Assembly (NCBI RefSeq): GCF_000802205.1
Contig: NZ_CP012850.1
Location: 1,674,001-1,738,000 of the forward strand
DNA length: 64,000 nt
Source of the DNA: Candidatus Nitrosocosmicus oleophilus
GTDB lineage: Archaea > Thermoproteota > Nitrososphaeria > Nitrososphaerales > Nitrososphaeraceae
Direction of reading: 5' to 3'
The notes under the pieces are model-generated. The model was not told where the DNA came from. It saw only the letters and a program-made list of their open reading frames with translations, and did not search any database. Shown here in pieces: positions 45,260 through 53,869 of this stretch (positions are counted from its first letter, which is position 1; every line of letters starts with the position of its first letter). The position numbers were made by a program, and so were the translations under genes.

Positions 45260-46336
45260 TTATTTGGCTTCATAGATAATATTAAACGGCGTTTGAGTAG
45301 CACGTCTGAATTTTGTAAATCCTGCCTCGAGAGCCAAATTCCTAACCATATTTTCACCTGCCTGTGCACCAAGGGCAATTCCTTTATCTGCAAGGGAATT
45401 GGGGACACAAATTATGGAAGAGGCTGCGTAGTATATCCTTCCTACCATGTTCAGGTTGTCTTCTATTTTGTCATTGGCCATAGGTTCTACTATCATACAC
45501 GATCCATCGGGTTTTAGGGACTGTTTAGCAAATTTCAAGGCTCCTAGAGGGTCTCCCATGTCATGAAGACAATCAAAAAAAGTCACAAAGTCGTAGTCGT
45601 TACCAATGGGTTCATTTGCAGAAACTTGTGAAAATTTTACGTTTTTGTCTAACTTTTCGTTTTTGGCATTAGCAGTTGCAGCCTCAATAGAAGGTAGGTG
45701 GTTATCAAATCCAAAGAATCGAGAATTTGGATATTGTTGTGCCATTATGGTTGTTGATATACCATACCCACAACCTATGTCTGCAACTTTCCCCCCTTTT
45801 CTCAGTATCTGTTCGATTCCATCAAGAGCGGGGATCCAGAATTGAACTAGGTTACTCATATAATTAGGCCTGAAAAATTTTGCAGTCCCTTCATAAAGAT
45901 CGTGATGATGATCACCCCATCTCAGTCCCTCCCCAGTTTGAAAAATTTTTACAAACTTATCTTCATCTTTAAATATGGATCTTAAAACTTGGTAACCACC
46001 AAGGAGATATGCTGGACTATTTTCATCTGCCAAGACCATCGCATTCTCTGCTGACAAAGTAAATTTCTTATTTTCGGGATCATAAGTTAGATATCCTGCT
46101 GCTGCCTGACTTGCGAGCCATTCTCTGATATAACGTTCCGCTGTGTTCGTATTATGAGCTAACTCCTCTGACGTCATGGGTCCAAATCGACTTAGGGCCT
46201 TATAAAGACCAAGTCTGTCACCTAGAATAATCATCATGGATCCTAAACTGCAGCCTAGATCGCTGATTGCCTGAGTTACAAATTCTTCTAGTTTTTTGCT
46301 ATCAAAAGCATTTGAACTGTTTGAATTCATATCCAT
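45260..46336 (-). CDS. SAM-dependent methyltransferase with N-terminal winged helix
   Basis: A 358-residue protein. The N-terminal part is a helical or winged-helix dimerisation domain (LSRFGPMTSEELAHNTNTAE) followed by REWLASQAAAGYL, as in plant-type O-methyltransferases and the Rv2258c group. The C-terminal Rossmann domain has motif I VADIGCGYGISTTIM, acidic FFGFDNH and VTFFDCLHDMGDP. The substrate is unknown; small-molecule O-methylation is the most likely class. Confidence 0.83.
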   Translation of the reverse strand: MDMNSNSSNAFDSKKLEEFVTQAISDLGCSLGSMMIILGDRLGLYKALSRFGPMTSEELAHNTNTAERYIREWLASQAAAGYLTYDPENKKFTLSAENAMVLADENSPAYLLGGYQVLRSIFKDEDKFVKIFQTGEGLRWGDHHHDLYEGTAKFFRPNYMSNLVQFWIPALDGIEQILRKGGKVADIGCGYGISTTIMAQQYPNSRFFGFDNHLPSIEAATANAKNEKLDKNVKFSQVSANEPIGNDYDFVTFFDCLHDMGDPLGALKFAKQSLKPDGSCMIVEPMANDKIEDNLNMVGRIYYAASSIICVPNSLADKGIALGAQAGENMVRNLALEAGFTKFRRATQTPFNIIYEAK

Positions 46337-46908
46337 ATTATATGACTTTAAGATATTAATTTTTCAGGAAAATAATAATAAATTCCCTGTTCTGAAATAA
46401 CCTTGTTAATTAAGTCCTGTTGCCGGTCCTAACATAGACTTTGCGTTATGTTATTTTGGCCACACATCATATTGATTGGGGAAAAATTGTGTTGTAGATT
46501 TCACCAGTATTATTTCTTAACTACATGAAAAACTATTTCGGATTGTTTTCTTATCAACATTTGTTCATTCATCAGCTCGATCTTAATGTGTAGATTATGT
46601 TGTTCATTTGACGTTTTTTAACTTCCGGTGGTATATTAAACCTGACATTCAGTGGAAAAAATGCAATTTCAATATACATTCAACAAATTTTTTTTCTTGT
46701 TTTAATAATGCATATATCGTAGTAGTATCCGAAATAACGGAATAGATTATTTTGATTTATTTTTATTTTTTATATTATTATTAATTTATCATACAACTTA
46801 TTGACATGGAGAAATAAAAACTCACGAGCAATTGTTATATGATTCCGACTTGGCAAAACATTAATTATAATGATAACCACATTCTAAGAATTCCTAAGAT
46901 CGATTAAA
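46337..46908. other. AT-rich intergenic region containing a frameshifted remnant
   Basis: The stretch between the methyltransferase and the acidic small gene holds the minus-strand remnant at 46510-46679, listed separately. The rest is very AT-rich with no support for genes or RNAs. Confidence 0.45.
46510..46679 (-). pseudogene. Frameshifted small beta-rich protein gene
   Basis: On the minus strand an ATG at 46679 opens a frame reading MYIEIAFFPLNVRFNIPPEV and KKRQ. A neighbouring frame then continues as NEQHNLHIKIELMNEQ and ends QSEIVFHVVKK at a TAA (46510-46512). Joined by a one-base change near AAACGTCAAATG, they give a plausible protein of about 57 residues with alternating hydrophobic strands. 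Either a frameshift mutation or a base-call error explains it. Family not recognised. Confidence 0.42.
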
Positions 46909-47142
46909 ATGTTATTTCAAACAGCGGGGTCAGGGCTTGGCTTGAGTACAAATTATGATGGATTAGATGATCTTACATACGTCGATCCCAACAGAGATGC
47001 CAAAGGCGAATTCGATAGTGAAAGTGAAAATGGACCTAGTAGTTCAATCGATTCAGACATTATTGATCAAGACAAGATTACTAGCGGAGGTCTTTTTTTA
47101 ACTATAGACAAAAGATCTGAGGTACCAAACAAAATAAAATAA
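46909..47142 (+). CDS. Possible small acidic protein, unknown function
   Basis: A 77-residue frame starting MLFQTAGSGLGLSTNYDGLD, rich in Asp, Glu and Ser, and ending in a Lys-rich tail. It has no membrane segment or Cys/His motif. TATA-like bases occur at about 46862-46872. Composition and isolation leave it uncertain whether this is a gene. Confidence 0.4.
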   Translation: MLFQTAGSGLGLSTNYDGLDDLTYVDPNRDAKGEFDSESENGPSSSIDSDIIDQDKITSGGLFLTIDKRSEVPNKIK

Positions 47143-47191
47143 CTCATATTTTTATTGGAATTTTGGAAAGTAATGTCGATATAACTATTCA

Positions 47192-47207
47192 AACTTTCAT
47201 GAAAGTT
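47192..47207. repeat. 16-base perfect palindrome
   Basis: AACTTTCATGAAAGTT reads the same on both strands. It lies about 50 bases after the small acidic gene, as a possible operator or short hairpin. Confidence 0.5.
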
Positions 47208-47345
47208 CTACTATAATTGACAAGGATATTGCGAAGGGGTGACCGATTATGATGTAGATCTAGTTTATCAAATTAGAGTGAAGTGCCAGGAAAGTCACCG
47301 CCGTAGGACATATTTTTCCGCGAGAATTTGTTTATAGACCTGAGG

Positions 47346-47450
47346 GGCCTTCGGAGGGATTTGAACCCTCCTCAAGCGGTTTCCGTATTCTTTAAGAAAC
47401 TAAGTGAAATCCACAGCCGCCTATACTAACCAGGCTATACTACGAAGGCC
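47346..47450 (-). tRNA. tRNA-His (anticodon GTG) with a 30-base intron
   Basis: Read on the minus strand: G at -1 (47450), acceptor GCCTTCG pairing with CGAAGGC, and C73 opposite G-1, the tRNA-His identity pair. The D arm has A14, G18-G19 and A21. The anticodon stem GGCGG pairs with CCGCT around the loop CTGTGG-A, giving anticodon GTG. The T arm is GAGGG-TTCAAAT-CCCTC. Thirty bases lie between positions 37 and 38, the canonical archaeal intron site removed by the splicing endonuclease. CCA is not encoded. Confidence 0.92.
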
Positions 47451-47480
47451 ACTAATTGAATCAAAATTTTATATTGATTA

Positions 47481-47490
47481 TTAATATATA
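47481..47490 (-). promoter_or_regulatory. TATA-like box for tRNA-His
   Basis: On the minus strand the run TATATATTAA is centred about 36 bases before the tRNA, allowing a leader of roughly ten bases. A second AT run at 47467-47474 is an alternative. Confidence 0.35.
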
Positions 47491-47580
47491 ATTGTTTTAA
47501 CTTTACATACATAGCAAAAATTTGTCTTAAACTTCTGCTACTGTATAAAACTTATATTTCTATATTCATCCACTAAAGGG

Positions 47581-48612
47581 ATGAGCTGTTCTGGTGAAAT
47601 ATATTCTCACAGCAATACTGATGCTGATCTTATCCAAATTACACCTGCTGCTAAACAAAAATTAAAGAAGGCCAAATATGGAGTATTTAATCATTCAGCC
47701 GTAGAATTATGTCATTGGACAAAAAAATCTTTTTCTGATGGCGGGTCATGCTATAAGCACAAATTTTATGGAATATCTACTCATAGATGCATGGAAATGA
47801 CTCCTACAGCTCTAAATTGTGAGAATCGTTGCATTTATTGTTGGAGACCGACCGAATTTTACGATACAATGGAAATGCCAGCCCATTTGGTTGATGATCC
47901 AGAAATAATTGTTCAAAACCTTTTAGAAGAACGACGAAAATTGGTCGTTGGATATTATGGGAAGACCGGAGTTAACTTCTCTAAATTAGATGAATCTCTT
48001 TTCCCAGAACATTACGCAGTTTCTCTTTCAGGGGAACCGACTATGTATCCTAAATTGCCTGAGCTAATAAAATACTTGTCCAGACTCAAGGCCACAAAGT
48101 CTATATTTTTGGTGACTAACGGACAAGAACCTGAAATGTTGTATCGACTAGCCAATGAAAATGCTTTACCAACTCAAATCTACTTGTCCACCAACGCATC
48201 AAACAAGAATCTGTTCTATAAAATAAATGGACCAAGGCATAGAAATGCATGGGAGAGATGGCTTCAGAGTCTTGATTTTATTTCCCAAGTTAATACCCGC
48301 ACGGTCTTACGGTTTACTTTAATTCGAAATTTCAACGATAATCCTATATTTCTTGAGGATTTTGCTAAATTAGTTGAAATAGGAAATCCACATTTTATTG
48401 AATTGAAATCATACATGCATATCGGAATGTCTACAAATAGACTAGAAGAATCAAATATGTTAGAGATGGATGAGGTGAGGGCGTTTTCCAGTGGATTAAA
48501 AACCCATTTGGATGATTACTCTATAATGGATGAGAGTATAGTATCTAGAATTGTTGTTTTGCAGAACAAAGCTAGATTTATTTCAAGATGGATAGATTCT
48601 TATCCGCAGTAA
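47581..48612 (+). CDS. taw1: 4-demethylwyosine synthase (TYW1/Taw1)
   Basis: A radical SAM enzyme that condenses pyruvate with N1-methylguanosine-37 of tRNA-Phe to build the wyosine core. The SAM cluster motif is C80-ENR-C84-IY-C87 followed by W, and the second cluster uses the upstream cysteines (C44, C57, C70). Further motifs are SLSGEPTMYPKLPELIKYL and LVTNGQEPEM. The 343-residue length is typical of the archaeal enzyme without the flavodoxin domain. It is immediately downstream of the tRNA-His region and upstream of the convergent rdgB. Confidence 0.93.
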   Translation: MSCSGEIYSHSNTDADLIQITPAAKQKLKKAKYGVFNHSAVELCHWTKKSFSDGGSCYKHKFYGISTHRCMEMTPTALNCENRCIYCWRPTEFYDTMEMPAHLVDDPEIIVQNLLEERRKLVVGYYGKTGVNFSKLDESLFPEHYAVSLSGEPTMYPKLPELIKYLSRLKATKSIFLVTNGQEPEMLYRLANENALPTQIYLSTNASNKNLFYKINGPRHRNAWERWLQSLDFISQVNTRTVLRFTLIRNFNDNPIFLEDFAKLVEIGNPHFIELKSYMHIGMSTNRLEESNMLEMDEVRAFSSGLKTHLDDYSIMDESIVSRIVVLQNKARFISRWIDSYPQ

Positions 48613-48628
48613 AAGACTTATGCTCATT

Positions 48629-49180
48629 TTAGCCTTGAGATTGATACCATTTTAGAAACCTATCTAAAGCAACCTTTCTATGCGATATTTGATTCTTTGT
48701 TTTCATATCCATTTGGCCGAATGTCAAGTCAGAATTTTCAGGTATGAAAATCGGATCAAAACCCCAACCTCCGGTTGTAAGTTCAAATCCTATTTTACCT
48801 TTTATTTCACCGGTAAATAATTCGATTTTATTACCATCATGGAATGCAATTATCGACTTGAAACTCGCGTTTCTATTTACCTTATTGCCTAGCAGGTCTA
48901 GAATACCTACGTTTCCAATTGTTTTATTTACATATGAAGAATAAACACCAGGAAAATCTTTTAGGGCTTCTATGAAAAGACCGTCATCTTCGACAAATAT
49001 TTCTTTTTTATTGATCCTAAATGCTTGCAGGACTTTATTTTCTGCTACTTCCAACAAACTATCGGATTGTATTTCTTTCAATTCCATCATTCTGAAAGTG
49101 ACCTCAAATGAATTCTTCCTGGCTGAAACCAAGTGGTTTATTTCATTGTATTTATTAATATTGCTGCTAGCAAAATCCAT
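48629..49180 (-). CDS. rdgB: XTP/dITP pyrophosphatase (HAM1/RdgB family)
   Basis: It removes non-canonical purine triphosphates. The 183-residue protein reads ASSNINKYNEINHL near the start, then VEDDGLFIEALKDFPGVYSS and the conserved GGWGFDPIFIPE, and finishes with QISHRKVALDRFLKW. It is convergent with taw1. Length and motifs are normal for archaeal members. Confidence 0.92.
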   Translation of the reverse strand: MDFASSNINKYNEINHLVSARKNSFEVTFRMMELKEIQSDSLLEVAENKVLQAFRINKKEIFVEDDGLFIEALKDFPGVYSSYVNKTIGNVGILDLLGNKVNRNASFKSIIAFHDGNKIELFTGEIKGKIGFELTTGGWGFDPIFIPENSDLTFGQMDMKTKNQISHRKVALDRFLKWYQSQG

Positions 49181-49299
49181 ATCATTCTTTAATGTACTGT
49201 TTAATTTGATTTTACTGGACTATTTGTCCTTTCAATTATCAAATTATTTAAGACAAAATATTAAATTTATATGCTGTTTTGCGATAAATTTAACTGTTT

Positions 49300-50343
49300 T
49301 TGAATATTGAGAATTTTCTACTAATGTTGGCTTGGCTGGGAGGGCTCATCTTGGCAAGCTGGGTTTTATCATACGGTGCAGAACATTTGTCTACAAGATT
49401 TGGAGCTAAATTTGTCGGTAGAACCTTGCTAAGTGTTGCAACAACGCTTCCAGAAATAGCAATTGTCATTTATGCGGCATCAGTAGGCCTCTATGAAGTT
49501 GCAATAGGTGCAGGGCTTGGAAGTAATATTTTGATGATGACTCTCGGTCTAGCATTAATGTTAATAATTGCAACTACTAGGTTATCAAAAGCACCGATTA
49601 AAAGAATTGATGTGAGCACATTCAAAATTGATAAAGTGTTCCTATTGGTCTCTGCTTTAGTCAGTGCAATTCTCTTGCTTGACGGATATAATTTCATAGA
49701 TGGATTCGTTTTTGTTGGAATGTTCGTAGCTTATGTATTGATAGCGTATATAGAGATGAAGAGAGAACAAAAGATCAGTGAACCAGCCGTTGTAAAGACC
49801 ATAGAAGGTAAATCAGTTGCTACTCCGGTTCATATTTTAACAAACAAGAATGATATGACAAAAGCTATTTTGGCTTTCGTAGCAGGAACCATTGGTATTT
49901 TGGTAGCTGCTGGTCCATTTATTGATTCTCTTCAGACCTTTTCTGAAGATATTGGAGTATCCACTATTGTTTTAGCAGTCATAATCAGTCCTATTGCAGG
50001 AGAAATGCCAGAAAAAATTTCTATGATGATATTAGCCAGGAAGGGGGCTGCAGGGACTGCAATCGCTATAGCAAATGTCCTTGGGTCCAAAATACTAAAT
50101 AATTCTCTACTATTGGGTGTGGCAATCATAGCTGCCATGTATCATGGTGGGTTCTTTACTACCATTCCTAACAGTGAGCTATTGTGGTTTCAGATGATGC
50201 TAGCTACATCAATTACTGTTGTAGCGTTGATTCCGTTGTTTAAAAAATACATCGGCATCCGCGTCGGGATATTTCTTGTGGGGCTTTATATACTTAGCAT
50301 AGTGATCCAATTTTTTGCTCCTGTAGAGATCAAACCACATTAA
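49300..50343 (+). CDS. Cation/Ca2+ exchanger family membrane protein (CaCA)
   Basis: A 347-residue protein with about ten helices in two inverted halves. The alpha repeats are visible as SVATTLPEIAIVIYAA with GLGSNILMMT, and VIISPIAGEMPEKISMMILA with NVLGSKILNNS, matching the conserved P-E-x and GSN/GSK signatures of Na+/Ca2+ and H+/Ca2+ exchangers. A hydrophilic loop of about 45 residues separates the halves. The start is TTG. Whether the coupling ion is Na+ or H+ cannot be read. Confidence 0.87.
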   Translation: MNIENFLLMLAWLGGLILASWVLSYGAEHLSTRFGAKFVGRTLLSVATTLPEIAIVIYAASVGLYEVAIGAGLGSNILMMTLGLALMLIIATTRLSKAPIKRIDVSTFKIDKVFLLVSALVSAILLLDGYNFIDGFVFVGMFVAYVLIAYIEMKREQKISEPAVVKTIEGKSVATPVHILTNKNDMTKAILAFVAGTIGILVAAGPFIDSLQTFSEDIGVSTIVLAVIISPIAGEMPEKISMMILARKGAAGTAIAIANVLGSKILNNSLLLGVAIIAAMYHGGFFTTIPNSELLWFQMMLATSITVVALIPLFKKYIGIRVGIFLVGLYILSIVIQFFAPVEIKPH

Positions 50344-50512
50344 CTTTTTTTCAAAATTAATTTATCTACGTATTATTTTCAATAATCTCAGGTTAATATC
50401 AAAAATGTAGTAAAAAATTCGATATGATTGAGATATAATTTATGAATTGTTAATTTTTCTATAAAAATATTATATGTAAATTTTAAAAACAACCCCATAC
50501 TAATACTTTCTA

Positions 50513-50956
50513 ATGAATTTTATTAAATATGCAGTAGGGATGTTCGTTTTTGCAGGAATTATCTCTTTAATAGCCGGTAGTGGTGGAAATTATTTCACCC
50601 AATCAGTAAATGCTCAATCTTTAGGGGAACAAGTTGGCAATAGTATAGGAGGAGCATTGGATCAAGCTGGTGAGGCAGCTGGTAATGTAACAGAGACCTT
50701 AAGTAGTGCAGCAAACGAAACTGGTGAGGCAGCTGGAAATGCAACAGAAGGCGCAAGCCAAGCAGCAAACAACACCGCAAGTGAAGTTGGACAAGCAGCA
50801 GACAATGCAACAGAAGGCGCAAGCCAAGCAGCAAACAACACCGCAAGTGAAGTTGGACAAGCAGCAGACAATGCAACAAGCGGAAACAGTACAAATGCAA
50901 CAGAATCCAAGAATCCATTGGAAATGTTAATGAATTTGTTCAAAGGAAATAAGTAG
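50513..50956 (+). CDS. Secreted Ala/Asn-rich repeat protein with N-glycosylation sequons
   Basis: A 147-residue protein with a signal peptide (hydrophobic to about residue 24, then QSVNAQS) and an amphipathic repeat region. The 22-residue unit NATEGASQAANNTASEVGQA (then AD) occurs twice in full, with related shorter units before. It contains several N-x-S/T sites (NAT, NNT, NST). The pattern resembles LEA-like or stalk-type helices, perhaps a glycosylated surface protein. It is unlike any family I can name. Confidence 0.72.
   Translation: MNFIKYAVGMFVFAGIISLIAGSGGNYFTQSVNAQSLGEQVGNSIGGALDQAGEAAGNVTETLSSAANETGEAAGNATEGASQAANNTASEVGQAADNATEGASQAANNTASEVGQAADNATSGNSTNATESKNPLEMLMNLFKGNK
50738..50869 (+). 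repeat. 66-base in-frame tandem repeat, two full copies
   Basis: Unit starts are at 50738 and 50804, and a third partial copy begins at 50870. The two full units are essentially identical. Confidence 0.85.
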
Positions 50957-51270
50957 GAATCTATCCTTAACTCTTTTTTATACTTTCATTTTTGATTTGT
51001 AAAACATTTTTTAAGATAAAACAATTGCTATCTAATAACATGAAAGTGACGATACATTATTAATTTAAGAACAAAATGACTAATTCCGTTATGATACAGG
51101 TCAAGCATAAGGTATTGAGGCCTTTTTCAAATAAATGCTATAGATTTTATATTATTTTATTCTTTTTGTAAGTAGAGTCTGAGATATCTGCTTTCTCGAA
51201 AATAAGTAAAAAATTGGTCTAAAGATTTGATCGAACAAGTTATTTATTGTGGTTCATTCCATTTTACCTT
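50957..51270. other. Intergenic region, promoter of the radical SAM gene
   Basis: It is AT-rich. The run ttatttatt at about 51240-51247 is a good TATA candidate for a leaderless ATG at 51271. Nothing else is recognised. Confidence 0.4.
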
Positions 51271-52152
51271 ATGGAACTGGTTTATGATTATCCTTTATAT
51301 CGTCCACCATCTGAATCACAATCTTTGATTTTTCAAGTTACACTAGGATGTTCATTCAACAAATGCTCGTTTTGTAATATGTATAGAACAAAAGAGTATT
51401 CCGAAAGATCTAGTGACGAAATCGATAGAGAAATTGATTTGATGGCTAGTTATTTTCCAGATACCAAACGGATCTTTTTGGCAGACGGTGACGCGCTAAA
51501 TTTGGAAACAACTAAACTGATTCATATTCTCTCAAAGATACGAAAAGAATTCAAAAACTTAGAGAGGATATCTAGCTACTCGATGCCTAAGAATTTACTG
51601 GAAAAATCATACGATGAATTGGAATCCTTAAAAAAAGCAGGGTTGGATATGGTTTATCTGGGCATAGAAAGCGGCAATAATACGGTACTTAAAAAGGTAA
51701 CAAAAGGAGCAACATCTAAGATGATAGTAGACAGTTGTAAAAAAGCTAAAGACACCGGATTCATTCTGTCATGTATGATAATACTGGGCTTGGGTGGTAA
51801 GAATTATTCCAAGGTTCATGCAGAAGATACATCCAAAGTAATAAACGAGATAGAACCAGATTATATAGGAGCATTAACTCTTTATATGGAACCTGATATC
51901 GAGCAAGAGTTTTATACAAAATTCAAAGAACCTTTCATTCCACTTGATGATCTAGGTGTATTGGATGAATTGAACAATTTGATCAACGGTATCACTGTTA
52001 CTGGTAACGTTATTTTTAGAGCAAATCATGCGTCTAATGTATACTCCATAGGCGGCACTCTCCCTAAAAACAAAACAGATATTTTACAGAAAATTGGATA
52101 CTTAAAAGAGCATCCAGAATTGCTGAAACCAAAGATGCTGAGAAGATTCTAA
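51271..52152 (+). CDS. Radical SAM protein with a CX4CX2C cluster motif
   Basis: A protein of 293 residues with the cluster motif GCSFNKCSFCNMY, spaced C-x4-C-x2-C, as in the COG1032-type radical SAM group that carries GCSHNKCTFC. DGDAL, YSMPKNLLEKSY and GLDMVYLGIESGNN support the TIM-barrel core. I prefer ATG at 51271 to the TTG at 51247, since the TATA candidate at 51240-51247 fits leaderless transcription. No cobalamin domain is present. The substrate is unknown. Confidence 0.83.
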   Translation: MELVYDYPLYRPPSESQSLIFQVTLGCSFNKCSFCNMYRTKEYSERSSDEIDREIDLMASYFPDTKRIFLADGDALNLETTKLIHILSKIRKEFKNLERISSYSMPKNLLEKSYDELESLKKAGLDMVYLGIESGNNTVLKKVTKGATSKMIVDSCKKAKDTGFILSCMIILGLGGKNYSKVHAEDTSKVINEIEPDYIGALTLYMEPDIEQEFYTKFKEPFIPLDDLGVLDELNNLINGITVTGNVIFRANHASNVYSIGGTLPKNKTDILQKIGYLKEHPELLKPKMLRRF

Positions 52153-52658
52153 ATAAAAGAGTAACTCTGAGTAACTCATGTTATGATATTTCTTGACTTT
52201 ATGTGTTGATTCCAAAGCAAAAAATCCCCATATTCATTTCTTGTGAGAACCACTGCAATTTTCCCTTCATGGACTTTGAGTAGCAAGATAGGGAGTTAAA
52301 CCTATCGCAGAAATGGTGATGACAAAGCCGGTTAAATTTTATTTTCGAACATGGTCGGGCGGAGATTTATCTCCCAATGATTATGTCAAGATGCTGCTTT
52401 CATTTGGTAGATGTGAGTCGGTTACTATAATCATATTAAGATAGTTCTTGGCCCCTTTAAATCAGTTTATTATATCAAGGTGTATGATGCTGAACCTTTT
52501 GTGTTTGTTTTTAATTAGATCGATTGGGTCAGTTCGTCGCAGGGTCATCATTGTAATACTCAGACTGGAGCAGCTAATTACTTCATCCCCAAATACATCT
52601 CTTTTCTGTTGGTATTTAGTCATCTTTATTCGTTTTTATTACTTTCCTGAAAATCAAT
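52153..52658. other. Intergenic region with one possible small gene
   Basis: It contains the 43-residue frame at 52313-52444 (listed separately) and a small inverted repeat, ggagat/atctcc, inside it. A longer frame at 52448-52669 appears to be chance: it is hydrophobic, lacks a promoter and runs into the convergent peptidase gene. Confidence 0.35.
52313..52444 (+). CDS. Possible 43-residue protein
   Basis: An ATG-started frame reading MVMTKPVKFYFRTWSGGDLS and ending in GRCESVTIIILR. The composition is protein-like, with aromatic and Gly-rich parts, but there is no family match and no clear ribosome site. It could be a small gene or a remnant. Confidence 0.22.
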   Translation: MVMTKPVKFYFRTWSGGDLSPNDYVKMLLSFGRCESVTIIILR

Positions 52659-53789
52659 TCATAGAATAATCAACTCTTTGTCAAAGGAATTAAGATTAAG
52701 CGAATCAAAATGTTGTCCAATTTGTCCTTTCTTCTTTTTAGTTATGCATAAACTATCTTCAATTCTTACACCGAATTTATTTTCCAAGTATATACCAGGC
52801 TCTATGGTTATGGTCATATTTTCTTGGATATGACTAGTTATTTTGGGTCTTATCCAAGGGGATTCATGTACCTCTAATCCAATGCCGTGACCAGTCGAGT
52901 GAATAAAATATTCTCCATAACCTTCCTTCTGAATTGTATCTCTGCAGCTCGCATCAACCAATGCGAAATTATCAGTTTCTGATAATCGTCTGATTCCGTT
53001 TTCCTGAGAAGTTTTTACTATTTCATAAACACTTTTCATCTTATTTGATATCCTTCCTATTCCAAAGGTTCTGGTCGCATCAGAAACATAATGATCATAA
53101 CTTAAAGTAATGTCTATTACAATAAATTCATCCTTTCTAATTATCCTTCTGGATGTCTCAGCATGTGGAAATGACGATTGGGACCCACTTGCAATTATTA
53201 ACGGGTTAGAGGTAAATTCATAAAAAGGAAATTTGGCACCCATCTTCATGGCTTCATATACAAGTATGGCCTGAATTTCCTCCTCGGTCCTATTTACTCT
53301 AATTTCATTGGTAGCAACTTCAAAAAGTTTATCAATTATTTTGGATGCTTTCCTTATCTTGTCAATTTCTTGTGCATCTTTTATTTCCCTTAGTTTTTCG
53401 ACTGGGTTATAATCGACTACAAGATCCTTTTTGCCTATTTTTTTGCCAAGTTCTTTGACGATATGATAATTACTATTACTATAGTAAACTACAGATTTAA
53501 CATTCAATTGATTAAATAAAGAATCAGTTAAGGATTTGCCTCTTTCTGACGAAACAATATCACAATCCTTGGACGTTCTTAAAGCGCGTGAATACTCTAG
53601 TTTCGGGACTATTAATTTTGAAAAAGTTTCTGATATGACCAAAATACCTTCCCCCCAAAAACCCGTAAGATAGAATATGTCTTCGGGCTTATCAAGAACC
53701 ATAGCCACGTTAGTAGTATTCTTTTGGTTTTCTCTCCTAGTATTCATGAGATCGATTAGTTTCTTTCGTCTATTCTGAAACTGATTCAA
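52659..53789 (-). CDS. pepQ: Xaa-Pro aminopeptidase-like metallopeptidase (M24)
   Basis: A pita-bread-fold dinuclear metal peptidase of about 376 residues that cleaves X-Pro bonds. Metal ligands are visible in DITLSYDHYVSDATRTFGIG (two Asp), HSTGHGIGLEVHE (His) and ITIEPGIYLENKFGVRIED (two Glu). I set the start at TTG 53789: a Shine-Dalgarno GAGGAG lies at 53796-53801 (six bases before), and a TATA-like run lies at 53828-53836. An upstream TTG/ATG start up to 53903 would overlap the divergent gene and add unconserved residues. Confidence 0.87.
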   Translation of the reverse strand: MNQFQNRRKKLIDLMNTRRENQKNTTNVAMVLDKPEDIFYLTGFWGEGILVISETFSKLIVPKLEYSRALRTSKDCDIVSSERGKSLTDSLFNQLNVKSVVYYSNSNYHIVKELGKKIGKKDLVVDYNPVEKLREIKDAQEIDKIRKASKIIDKLFEVATNEIRVNRTEEEIQAILVYEAMKMGAKFPFYEFTSNPLIIASGSQSSFPHAETSRRIIRKDEFIVIDITLSYDHYVSDATRTFGIGRISNKMKSVYEIVKTSQENGIRRLSETDNFALVDASCRDTIQKEGYGEYFIHSTGHGIGLEVHESPWIRPKITSHIQENMTITIEPGIYLENKFGVRIEDSLCITKKKKGQIGQHFDSLNLNSFDKELIIL

Positions 53790-53795
53790 ATGCCT

Positions 53796-53801
53796 CTCCT
53801 C
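53796..53801 (-). promoter_or_regulatory. Shine-Dalgarno site setting the M24 peptidase start
   Basis: GAGGAG on the minus strand is six bases before TTG 53789. It decides this start over the upstream in-frame codons. Confidence 0.6.
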
Positions 53802-53827
53802 ATATAAGACCAAAACAAATGAATTAC

Positions 53828-53836
53828 TTATAAATA
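53828..53836. promoter_or_regulatory. Shared TATA-like element between divergent genes
   Basis: The run ttataaata lies about 26 bases before the likely starts of both divergent transcripts. It is the only such box in the short intergenic space. Confidence 0.4.
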
Positions 53837-53869
53837 ACGGGTAGGCTCCCTCTAATTTTGAAAGTTGCC

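Noticed and set aside
47250-47340. C-box-like sequence (atgatgtaga) downstream of tRNA-His, considered as a C/D-box RNA
   Set aside because: No matching D or D' box and no complementary guide could be recognised by eye.
50595-50943. Long minus-strand frames opposite the Ala/Asn-rich repeat gene
   Set aside because: They mirror the in-frame repeats of the true plus-strand gene, which has a signal peptide and a promoter.
52448-52669. 73-residue plus-strand reading frame after the small candidate gene
   Set aside because: Hydrophobic and Ile/Leu-rich by chance in AT-rich DNA. It overlaps the end of the convergent peptidase gene by ten bases and lacks a recognisable motif.
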